Assembly (NCBI RefSeq): GCF_010183535.1
Contig: NC_071332.1
Span: 19,344,001 to 19,408,000, forward strand
DNA: 64,000 bases
Source of the DNA: Caenorhabditis remanei
Taxonomy: Eukaryota; Nematoda; Chromadorea; Rhabditida; Rhabditidae
Direction of reading: 5' to 3'
The notes under the pieces are model-generated. The model worked only from the letters and a program-made list of their open reading frames with translations, had not been told where the DNA came from and made no database searches. Numbering within the stretch: the stretch's first letter is position 1; every line of letters begins with the position of its first letter. Both the position numbers and the translations under genes were made by a program. Below, piece after piece: positions 1-9,291 of the stretch.

Positions 1-250
1 TTTTTCTCTCAAATCAACTGGGATATAAAAGTGATCGCTCTCTACAAACAGATTCATGGAGATGGCAGATAATTTGCGACAAATTTCGGGCCTTTTTGGA
101 AAGTAGCGAAAACGCAATTCTGAAAAGATAAACTTGAGTAGAAAAAAAATAACATCAGATGCAAACTTACACTTCAATAAGCTCCATGTGTTGAAGAACT
201 GGAATCAATGTAAGTCTTGGAAGACGTAAGAGAGGGAACGGAGTCGTCAT
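1..250 (-). pseudogene. F-box/FBA_2 gene, 5' part, frameshifted, cut by window edge
   Basis: Exon 1 runs from the start codon at 250 down to 171 and encodes the usual 26-residue F-box opening (MTTPFPLLRLPRL...LQHMELIEV), followed by a gtaagt donor. Exon 2 starts at 119 after a tttcag-type acceptor and continues IAFSLLSKKARNLS. At about position 75 it departs from all sister genes: the bases coding for the K-I-F-R region are missing (about 11 nt by comparison with the gene at 35.4 kb), so the frame shifts. The correct frame resumes downstream as RKLSAISMNLFVESDHFYIP. The rest lies off the left edge. Exon 1 is closest to the broken copy at 40.7 kb, sharing LQHMELIEV. The family role would be SCF substrate adaptor; this copy is probably dead unless splicing restores the frame. 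Confidence 0.7.
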
Positions 251-349
251 TTCAGTAAGGAGGATAGGACAAATCGCGACGCGGCTCAAATGCTCGGGTA
301 CAAATGAATAATGGTGAGAGGTGGATGTGGAATCAATAGAGAGGAGGAT

Positions 350-382
350 AGACCGCAACGCCCGACCGCGACGCGGCTGAAG
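350..382 (-). promoter_or_regulatory. Conserved CG-rich upstream element of F-box genes
   Basis: A CG-rich block (cgaccgcgacgcggctgaag on the + strand) lies about 100-130 bp upstream of the F-box start codon at 250. The same block, in gene orientation GCGTCGCGGTCGTGCG followed by TGCGGTCT, occurs at a similar distance before the other FBA_2 genes of the window. It stands out sharply from the AT-rich surroundings. A promoter or transcribed 5' leader function is inference. Confidence 0.5.
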
Positions 383-558
383 TGCCCCCTGGGAAAACAA
401 ACATTTCGAGGGAAACCGCCTGCACATCTAACTCTCATAACAAGTCGCGCACGGCATCTGGGTGTGAGTACGGAAATCAAACGCGCTCCACTAGACTTAT
501 TTCAATTCGCTGTTTAGAAATGAGTAAAGAACCAATGTCTGAAAGGATCAGTGGGGAG

Positions 559-1205
559 TAGAGTGTCGCCTCGCGAGACGAAACTCGCAAAATTCCCGAT
601 TTCCCGGTTTCGGCTCGACTCGGTTCGTCCCGGTTCGTCTCGCACTCTGTCTCGGTTCGGTTCGGTTCGTCTCGGTTCGGTTTGTCTCGCATTCGGTTCG
701 TTTCGATTCGCAAAAAGTTCGGAAAGTTCATTTCCCGCAAATTACTCGCAAAGTTCACAAGACAAAGTGAACTATTTGTTTTTCACGCGTTGATAATTTC
801 TACCGTTGATTTTCTGAAAATAATAATTTGGTAATTAAAGTCGTGAACTTTTCCAAAATAATAAAATAAATTTCAGAAAAAATAAATGGAAATGAGATTA
901 GAAAAAGTTCACGACTTTAATTACCAAATTATTATTTTCAGAAAAAACGGAAGAAATGATCAACGCGTGAAAAACGAATAGTTCACTTTGTCTTGTGAAC
1001 TTTGCGAGTAATTTGCGGGAAATGAACTTTCCGAACTTTTTGCGAATCGAGACGAACCGAATGCGAGACAAACCGAACCGAGACGAACCGAACCGAACCG
1101 AGACAGAGTGCGAGACGAACCGGGACGAACCGAGACCGAATACCCGCGGGACTCGCATGAACTCTCGCTACTCGCGGGACAGGGTGTCTTGCGAGGCGAC
1201 ACTAT
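559..1205. mobile_element. Foldback element with 9-bp target duplication (Mutator-like)
   Basis: A 647-bp palindromic element. The left arm starts TAGAGTGTCGCCTCGC and the right arm ends GCGAGGCGACACTAT, and the arms stay inverted copies through to about 845 and 893. It is flanked on both sides by AGTGGGGAG (550-558 and 1206-1214), a 9-bp direct repeat typical of Mutator-like elements. The subterminal regions are tandem TCGGT/CGAACC-type repeats. No transposase is visible, so it is non-autonomous. Confidence 0.7.
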
Positions 1206-1213
1206 AGTGGGGA

Positions 1214-1246
1214 GACAGCAACGCAAGACCGCGACGCGCCTGAAGT
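1214..1246 (-). promoter_or_regulatory. Orphan copy of the F-box upstream element
   Basis: The sequence gcaagaccgcgacgcgcctg matches the CG-rich block found upstream of the FBA_2 genes, but no F-box exon follows it. The foldback element at 559-1205 lies directly beside it, so this is probably the remnant of another F-box gene promoter into which that element inserted. Confidence 0.4.
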
Positions 1247-1484
1247 AAGTGAACTTTAGAGTTTTCTATTCTCGTTAGTTTGTGACAGAGTTTAGGGTCT
1301 CATAAAAGGTGATTTTTCTCTGTTTCTATGATTCCTTGATCATTTCTAGTGGTGTATGTTATGTAACAATTTGAATTTATAGTGAGAAAAACTTTATTTC
1401 ATAGAAATAACAGGACCAGACAATACTATTTTTTAAAAATTTGATATCAATTATGTAATAAATGATGCAATAACTGATACAATA

Positions 1485-2527
1485 TCATGGCCAAGCGTAG
1501 AAATTGATGAATGTTTCTCCCCAAACTTCTCCAAACGTGATTGTGGCATTTTTTCGATCCGTTCTCCTTATATCATATCCTCCAGAAAACGATGCTGACG
1601 AAGAGTCCATTGGTTTTGAGTAGTGGAACGCTCTTTTTCGGTCCCTTGGAAAATAAAGTGTTTTCAGTCCTTCCAGAAGATTCTTTTCATCTACTTCTTC
1701 GAATGTACACACTAACAAGTGCTCCAGTCTTGAATCACATTTCTTTTCCATCCAATTTTTGAAAAATTGATTGATTTCTTTGAGATTTAATTTCCCGTCA
1801 TTGAGGTTTAATTTCAGCGCATTCGTGATCATAAGATCTTCAAGAAAAAACTTGAACGTCGGGAAAGTGCTAGTATGGATATTCAAATAATTTAAATTGC
1901 TCTTTAGGAAAGTCTGGAACTCTTCTCTAGTCTCAAACGGAATTTTGAACAATATGATTTCCCTGGTAACTGGTGATACGATTTCCAGAGCTTTCTTTGC
2001 AAAAATGTTGTCACAGTCCTGGAAGATGTATAATTTCCGGATATTTTGAATTGAAGCAAAAAGGTTGTACACATCCAGATGTGGAGATCCCTTGAGATCC
2101 AGATGACCAATCGATTCACAATTTGTCACATCTAGTACCCGTTCCAACCATTGTGATGGTGACAATCCGCTGTTTTCGTGAGTAAACGTTCTTTTTTGAA
2201 ACATTGCATTGACCAATTGCGGTACGTTCTCTGTGTTAAAATAAAATTTCAGTCCCTCTTCTTTCCACCATTCAAAATGAACACTGACGTCAAGGTGATT
2301 GCTCTCTACTATCAGATGAACACTACGGGTAGATAATTTGCGAAAGATTTTTGACAAATTTTTGGCTTTTTTGGAAAGTAGCGAAAACGCAATTCTGAAA
2401 CGATAGAATATGAGGAACAGAACAAAAAAAGTAAGAGGAAAACTTACACATCTATTGACTCCATTTGTTGGAAAACTGGAATCAATGCAAGTCTTGGAAG
2501 ACGTAAGAGAGGGAACAGAGTCGTCAT
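1485..2527 (-). CDS. F-box protein with FBA_2 (sdz-33 type) domain, intact
   Basis: Two exons: 2527-2448 and 2394-1485, joined across a 53-bp intron (gtaagt...cag), giving 329 residues. Residues 1-45 are the F-box (MTTLFPLLRLPRLALIPVF, then IDVIAFSLLSKKAKNLSKIF). The middle contains the family stretch SPSQWLERVLDVTNCES. The C-terminal FBA_2 region carries DSRLEHL, GGYDIRRTDRKNATITFG and the ending FINFYAWP. The exon junction falls inside the F-box in phase 2, as in every sister gene. By family, the F-box binds a Skp1-related protein and FBA_2 selects the target for ubiquitination; the substrate is unknown. No lesion is visible. The splice pattern and full alignment to the copies at 28.7-37.9 kb support the model. 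Confidence 0.85.
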
Positions 2528-2589
2528 TTCAATAGGGAAGAGAGTGGGTATAAACGAATGAGGAATCAATGTCAGTTGGTGTCGGGGGG

Positions 2590-2624
2590 AGGCCGCAACG
2601 CGTGACCGCGACGCGGCTAAAGTG
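2590..2624 (-). promoter_or_regulatory. Conserved CG-rich upstream element of F-box gene
   Basis: The block aggccgcaacgcgtgaccgc and its continuation gacgcggctaaagtgc lies 63-97 bp upstream of the start codon at 2527. It matches the element before the other FBA_2 genes. A related stretch further upstream (2630-2680) is also conserved between copies. Confidence 0.5.
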
Positions 2625-2782
2625 CTTTCAGGGAAGACAAACATTTTTAAGTAGAACACCTGCACATCTAACTCTTGTCGTGAGAAGGTGAAACTCGTAT
2701 AGATTAAAGTCCTAAGTTTGGTAGAATTCATCTGTACAAAAAAGGCTCTTAAAGTGGTTTGAGCATTCGGCAGAGCCCTCAT

Positions 2783-3403
2783 GATAAGCGAAAATTCTAA
2801 TTAGAGAAACTTCATTTGATCGAAAAAAGTGAAGAAAAGATAATTAAGAGAAACACAATTTGACGTCTAAAACACCTACATGATCATCCGCATTGACATC
2901 ACCTACATCAGATCGGAGATAATAACTGACACCTTCAAAATATGTTATATTTTCTTTGTTTTTAAGATGATTGTCCTTCGATTTTTGTTTTATTGTCTAA
3001 TAAATGTATGAGTTCTAATGAATTATATTAAAGCAAAACAGGACAAAAAAAAAGAAGCTATGCCAGAACCTGGACCGCGCTTTCCCCAAGCCTCCCACAA
3101 GTCTTCGCCTGCTTTTACGTAACATTTGTGGGAGGCTCGTGCTAGACTTGGCGACACTTGCCGAGATGTTTTGAGGCATCACCAGTACATCAAACTCTCT
3201 TTGCAACTAGTCGTGCACGGCATCTGTATGTGAGTGCTTAAATTAAACCCGCTCTTTTTTTGTTGCTTCATTAGTTTGTTACAGAAATGTATGGGATTTC
3301 TTTTTCAGATTTTCCTGGACCATGTCTAGTGGTGTATTTAACATAACAAATTGATTTTCTAGTAAACATCATTTTATTTCGTAAAGATAACATAACCAGT
3401 CAA
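2783..3403. other. Intergenic, one strong hairpin, no gene seen
   Basis: AT-rich sequence between the F-box promoter and the large palindrome. At 3089-3136 agcctcccacaa pairs with ttgtgggaggct around a 22-base loop, forming a strong hairpin that looks like part of a dispersed repeat. No coding exon could be supported. Confidence 0.4.
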
Positions 3404-3407
3404 TTAA

Positions 3408-4894
3408 GAGGCACTATCTGTAAGAGTGAGAATGTTTGTGTTGGGCTTTGGCACAGTTGCAAAAAGTTGTTTCAATCCGAACTTTTTTCACAGCATAAGT
3501 ACCCCTATGGTAGTGGTTCACAAAAAATATGTCACCAGTCCCTTATGACGTCATCATAAGAAAATATGACTAATAATTGAATTTTCACCCAAAAATTCAT
3601 AAAAATTTCAATCTTCCAGATAACATTAGGAAACTTTGGCAAAATGTTAGGAGTGATTTTGACTACCCCTACACAAATTTTCAGCCCCTCAGACACCCCA
3701 GAAACCGTTCAAGTGAATTTCGCTTTCATGTTTTTCCAACTTTTCTCAAAAAATCCCTCTAGAAGTACTCAAATTTCAAATCGTATTCGTATTTTCCGCA
3801 AAAAGTTAGTTCTATTAGGTCCAATTAAAATCATCAAAAAACCATTGCACCATTTTGAGATATTTAGATTTTTTCAAAAATCACATAAGGGTCCCCCTTT
3901 ATGAAAAAAAAATTTTCACGAAAAATTCAAAGAAAAAATTTGTTTCGAAAATAATTAGAATATTGATAAAAACCTTAGAATACTCTTTTAGATAACATTT
4001 TGTAATATTGCATCAATGTTCTGAACGGTTTTGAAACAAAATAATGTTGAATTATTTTTTCGATAAAAATTTTGTTCCATGGGGGGGACCCTTATATGAT
4101 TTTCGAAATAAATGGAAAAATCTCAAAATGGTCCAATGGTTTATCATTTGTCTTATTTTGATTATTTGTTAAATTTAGCGAGCAATAAGTACATTACTTG
4201 AAATTCGTGTACTTCAGTACAAAATATTGATGAAAACGTTAAAAAATGGGAAAAAATTTCGATGAAGAAAAAAACGAAATCGGTTCAAACCAATTTCTGA
4301 GGTGTATAATCTTGGAATTGGTTTATTCTAAGGTTTTTATCAATATTCTAATTATTTTCGAAACAAATTTTTTCTTTGAATTTTTCGTGAAAATTTTTTT
4401 TTCATAAGGGGGGACCCTTATGTGATTTTTGAAAAAATCTAAATATCTCAAAATGGTGCAATGGTTTTTTGATGATTTTAATTGGACCTAATAGAACTTT
4501 TTGCGGAAAATACGAATACGATTTGAAATTTGAGTACTTCTAGAGGGATTTTTTGAGAAAAGTTGGAAAAACATGAAAGCGAAATTCACTTGAACGGTTT
4601 CTGGGGTGTCTGAGGGGCTGAAAATTTGTGTAGGGGTAGTCAAAATCACTCCTAACATTTTGCCAAAGTTTCCTAATGTTATCTGGAAGATTGAAATTTT
4701 TATGAATTTTTGGGTGAAAATTCAATTATTAGTCATATTTTCTTATGATGACGTCATAAGGGACTGGTGACATATTTTTTGTGAACCACTACCATAGGGG
4801 TACTTATGCTGTGAAAAAAGTTCGGATTGAAACAACTTTTTGCAACTGTGCCAAAGCCCAACACAAACATTCTCACTCTTACAGATAGTGCCTC
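3408..4894. mobile_element. 1.49 kb near-perfect palindromic element flanked by TTAA
   Basis: The left arm begins GAGGCACTATCTGTAAGAGT and the right arm ends with its reverse complement. TTAA lies at both borders (3404-3407 and 4895-4898), which fits a piggyBac-like target duplication, although the TTAA could also belong to the inverted repeats. The arms are about 560 bp long and almost identical: a 61-codon stretch at 3577-3762 reads the same protein as 4540-4725 on the other strand. The centre (3983-4330) contains another partial copy of the arm (the region around ggggggacccttat). No transposase is present. The near identity suggests recent insertion or arm-to-arm gene conversion. Confidence 0.75.
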
Positions 4895-5299
4895 TTAAAA
4901 TGATAATCAAAGTATCATAAATTGCAAAAATACAGTCTATCAGAAATGAAAAAAACAACTATCAAAACGACGTGAATGAGTGAGAAAACGAGTTTTTGTT
5001 CAAAATTTTTCCGACATTCTTCCTTTTTGCTGCTCTGAATACTCACGTTTCTGCTGTTTTACGTTTATACTATTTCGACTATTTTTGGAAAATTTTGACG
5101 AAACGACTGAATCGACTATCGTTTTCGTTATTTATATCCCACCAGTCGGTTCACGTCGCCTAACGGCGACTAAACCTCCTTTTCTACACCACCCTTCTAC
5201 TTGTTACCGCGCCTGCGGCGCTTCCCAAACGGTTGAGACTATCGAGGTCTCAGAATTCTCTCCAACTTATGGATCGTAATATTTTTCTTAACTTGTTAG

Positions 5300-5636
5300 C
5301 ATACTTGCAAAATATCGGCCCGGCCCGGCTCGGCCCGTCGGCCCCGTAGAGAAAGTTGCCGGCCCGGCCCGGCCCGGTCGGCCCGGAGTCAAAAAATGAG
5401 CACAATTTTTTCACAAAATTTTTCGAAATTATTTAAAATTTTCATCAAAAATCGTCAAAAATCCTATGTACACTTGAGTTTTATCGATATGTAAAAACAT
5501 AGTCGAAAATTCGACTTTTTTGCGAAAAAATCAAAAAATTTTCAAAAAAATTCAAATTTTCAAATTTTTGTACTGTGACCCGGGCCGGTGAAAATTCTCA
5601 AATCGGCCCGGCCCGGCCCGGCCCGTTGCAAGTATG
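5300..5636. mobile_element. GGCCCG-rich hAT-like MITE with 8-bp target duplication
   Basis: A 337-bp element with terminal inverted repeats CATACTTGCAA and TTGCAAGTATG. It is flanked by the 8-bp direct repeat CTTGTTAG at 5292-5299 and 5637-5644. Both subterminal regions are runs of cggcccggcccgg, and the core is AT-rich with no frame. The 8-bp duplication points to the hAT superfamily. Diverged copies of the same core lie at 22.8 kb, and related GC-run elements at 11.8, 31.4 and 46.1 kb. Confidence 0.8.
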
Positions 5637-7202
5637 CTTGTTAGTAGTTTTCTAGCTGTGAGCAGACTGTTCCGGAAAAACACAATTGTCAAATCTCTAC
5701 TTTCCTGATACAATTTGTTTCCTTAATCCTCAATTTTTCTAAATCTAGCGATAAGAAAAAATCGTCCACGTCCCCACATGGGACACATCCAACTGATTAC
5801 AGTCAACGTTGCCTAACTTGCCAGATCGGATTCCTAAACGCATACACCTACACCATTTGAAAATCAAACTTAACCGCGAAATATAGCGCCTCACAGTATG
5901 GATTAACTTGATCCATCCTTCCCATGTAGCGAGGATCTGGTTGTGCATCAGTAGCAGCTACTGGAGAAACAGAGTTGACGTGTCGACTTCCGAACTCGAT
6001 GTGGTCTGCCCGTCTCTTTCACTTGAGTTACAGACGCTCTGATGGTGTTTGCTCTTCTTCTTCCTTCCGTCACACCTTCGGGATCTTCTGATCGTCTGAA
6101 AGCAGCCTGGGAAATCATTGAAGCCCGTCCAGATTTCATTTGTTCTTCGGACTCATTTTTCCTGCTGATTTCCATTCGTTTCGTGTTGGTTCTGTTATAG
6201 TTCGACTGTCGACTGCTCAGTGTCAGATTGTAGAAATCGTCTGACTGATGTATCATTTACCATAATTTTCAATCTCAGAGATAGTAAAGATCCGGACAAT
6301 CTTGGGTGCCGGAAAGCAGTGCCCGACGTCTCCTTTTTGTCGATATTTTTCACCGGCGTTTTTCACCGGCTCCTGTGTCATCAGCTGAGTGCCCTCGATC
6401 CCTTCAATTCCGTTAAATTCTACGCTCACATCTTAATCCGAGCTGATATCCGTACTTATATTCATCTCGTCTCTTTCTGCCGTCAGGTCAACAACATTTG
6501 CTATGGAATCCTCACAATATCGGGTCCGGATAGCTTCACCGGACGTCTTCTTCTTGCCATTTTTCTTTGCCGATATCTGCGTCGTGTCCTCTAGCCCATC
6601 AATTTCTCCAAGCTCCACTCTCCCATCTGATTCTGATCGATGGAACACACCTTCATCTATTTCTTCTTCTGTACTCAATCAAACTTAGACCATTCAACCC
6701 GAAAGTCAGACTATCACGAAGCGGTTGGAAAAAACGGATTTTACGTGGCACGCGGCTTCCGCTCGTCATTATATTTTAAAAATGGGAGGAGCGAAAACAG
6801 TGATGAGAAGAAGGGAAATGTTGGCCAAAATGGCTATCAATACTTTTTTTAAATGTGGACCCATATGGATCCGTCACCTGTGTCTTGAAAACTGCCCGTA
6901 TCTATTTGTGATACCTATCAATCTGGAAGGAAACGAAACGTTTTTAGTCCTCTATTTTTTTCTGAATCCGATGATAACAAAAAATGTTTGTCGTCGTCCC
7001 TTTTTTAAGAAACGGTTCGCATTTGTTCGTGACGTAGATCTCACTGGACACAAACGACATGTTCGGAAACTTCTATTTTTCCGAACCTATCAACAAAAAA
7101 TCAAAAAACTTTTCTCGTCACCCGGGATCGAATTTAAAACTAACTGTAGTCAACGTCGCATAACTTGCCAGATCGGACGCGGCGACACGCAACCCTCACC
7201 AC

Positions 7203-8251
7203 AGGTGAACCGCTGGGAATCCTATATGTGAAGGTGCCCGAATAGCGCCCTATGTGTGTCCATAAATGAAAAGTGGATCGCGCGTGTGCCGCATATGTGC
7301 GGTCGTCTTTTCTGTGTACTGGCAGCGCGTGCACCCATATAGCTCCCATATGTATGGTCCATATTTGAGGGTGGCGGCCGGCCGCCGCAACGACACTCCG
7401 GAATTACACGTGGGCGTGTTGTTTACCGTAAATCGACGCGACATTTTTTTCTATAAGTCCGGGCCCATTTTCTCCGTTTCTCGAAGTTTTTCACATATTT
7501 TCTTAATTCTTTTTGCACAAAACAGATAATGGCAAACTTCAAAAATAAAAATAAATATATTCAAACTTGCGGAAACTTATTTTTTCAATACAAAAATTGT
7601 TATTTTCTCAAGAAACTAGAATTTTAAGTTTTTGTTGAGAAGTTCGGGTCTGATGTTCTGCTTCACTTCGGTATGATAAGAAATCATATTTTTCAGGTGG
7701 ATTTAAAGGTAAGAAGGTAAGAGTTTGTCATACCGAAGTAAAGTCAAAATACCGGACTTCGAATTTCTTCGACGGGTATCATTTTCTTTCAGAGCTCAAA
7801 AAAAAGCTTGAGAATCAATGATTGTGTTATAACCACCAAGCTAACATAAGATTTTTATAGGAAATCGTGTGTGATTTTCAATTTTTTAAAAGTATTGCCA
7901 TTATCTGTTTAAAAAAGGAAAGAACTTCGAGAAAAGAGGAGAAAATATACAAGTCCGAAAAATGGGAAGTGAACAAGGTGGAAAAAGAAAAGTGAAACAA
8001 CATGATAACATTACATACCAATCACAACAATGAATTTGGCCTTTCTAGTGTTTCATACAGAATAATCAACCAAATGCGATTGGTAGAATTAATGCTGATT
8101 ATGCTATCCATATACGTTCCATATGCGCTCCACGTTCTCGGCCGACCGCGCGGTGATCCACATAGACACATATAGGGCCCAACCCTCATTCTTTTTAGCC
8201 GCACATACGCCACCGCGCGGTTACATATGTGTTTCCCAGCGGTTCACCTGT
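7203..8251. mobile_element. 1.05 kb imperfect palindromic DNA element
   Basis: The left end CAGGTGAACCGCTGGGAA and the right end TTCCCAGCGGTTCACCTG are inverted copies. Further in, tcgaagtttttcacatattt and the 7860-7970 region are also inverted copies, and a nested foldback lies at about 7644-7775 (cttcacttcggtatgat opposite gtcataccgaagtaaa). It splits the retroelement-like repeat, because the related copy near 20.05 kb is uninterrupted there. No clean target duplication could be read. It carries no transposase. Confidence 0.65.
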
Positions 8252-8545
8252 GACCCACGCGGCCCACGGAAAATGCAAGCCGAAGAAAGGAAAGAAATGA
8301 CGACGCTTAGGCCGACAGTTTCACGCCACTTTTTCCGCTTTTTATTCCCCATGCTTTATCAGTGTTTTTGGCTCAGAAGGCGTCATTTTGAGAATTTTGG
8401 AAAAAGAAAGAGACGGGCATCATTAAGAGAAAATTTCTAATTTTTTGGTCCAAATTTGAGAAAAATCGGTTCAGTAGGAAGGGCGGTAGGATCGGCGACA
8501 TACGGACAAACATACAGAATCTGGTGTTTGTTAATAGTAAAGATA

Positions 8546-9291
8546 TGGAATTCTATTACATGTAATACCCATGAGTTCCTTTCCCCCGACCAGAACTGAT
8601 CACAATACGGCTTTTAAAGATTTTACATTTTAAAAATCCAATTTCTTAATGCATAACTAGCTGTTGATTAAATTATGAAGTATAGTCAAATAATCGACAT
8701 TTTTGGAAAAACATTTATTCAAAATTTATGTCAAAAAAATTTTGAATTTCAAACCCCGAGCCGAGAAAAAATTACCAATTTCGACCTGGTCTGTGACAAG
8801 TTTGAAAATTATTAGTGAAACAATATTCTGCGTTCTTTATCCAAATTTTTCTAACATTTAGTTTAGTATCAAAGCGTCTCTAAGCATTAGAACCAACTGA
8901 TTTAAAACTGACACATTTTAGAACCAACTATAGAAGATGAGTTAACTTTTATTGCAGCTATTATACCAAAATTTGACGGTTCTGATTTGTACTTGATCTG
9001 GGCGGTTTTGATCAGTGAATTTTTATTTGGCACAATTCATGACGAGACGTTTTGCAACTATCTTTTTTTCCAACTACGTACATTGTCCGAAAACCTGAAC
9101 AATCAAAAATTTGGAACAACACAACTTCTGGGTTTTTAGTAGATTCCGAGTCATCATGCTTTTCTATTTGAGCTGGAAAGAAAAACGATTTAACTTTGGA
9201 CTGTAAATAAAATGATTACTAACAAGATTAAAAAATGTTTTCCGGTATTAAACTATGGTAAAATTGTTTTAATAAAAACATTGAAAAACTA
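8546..9291. other. AT-rich intergenic, nothing recognised
   Basis: No splice-supported exon or repeat border was found here. It is the 3' side of the minus-strand gene ending at 9292. Confidence 0.4.

Larger units (their letters stand above)
5140..8545 (+). repeat. Interspersed retroelement-like repeat, copy A, with nested insertions
   Basis: This stretch shares long segments with 18667-20340. They include the opening cagtcggttcacgtcgccta, a middle block around ccagatcgga, a coding-like stretch readable as VTPSGSSDRL, a block around gtcaacgtcgcataacttgc, a block around gccgaagaaaggaaagaaat, and the end ggtaggatcggcg...gaatctggtgtttgttaata. The end resembles 3' tails of non-LTR retrotransposons, which is inference. 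Two DNA elements are nested inside (5300-5636 and 7203-8251). No intact reverse transcriptase frame is visible, so the copy is decayed. Confidence 0.55.

Noticed and set aside
551..793. Open frames rich in R, S, G and F
   Set aside because: They follow the TCGGT-type repeat arms of the foldback and mirror each other at 960-1226.
3577..3762. 61-codon open frame, identical on the other strand at 4540-4725
   Set aside because: The identity comes from the arms of the palindromic element; there is no start context, splice site or family match.
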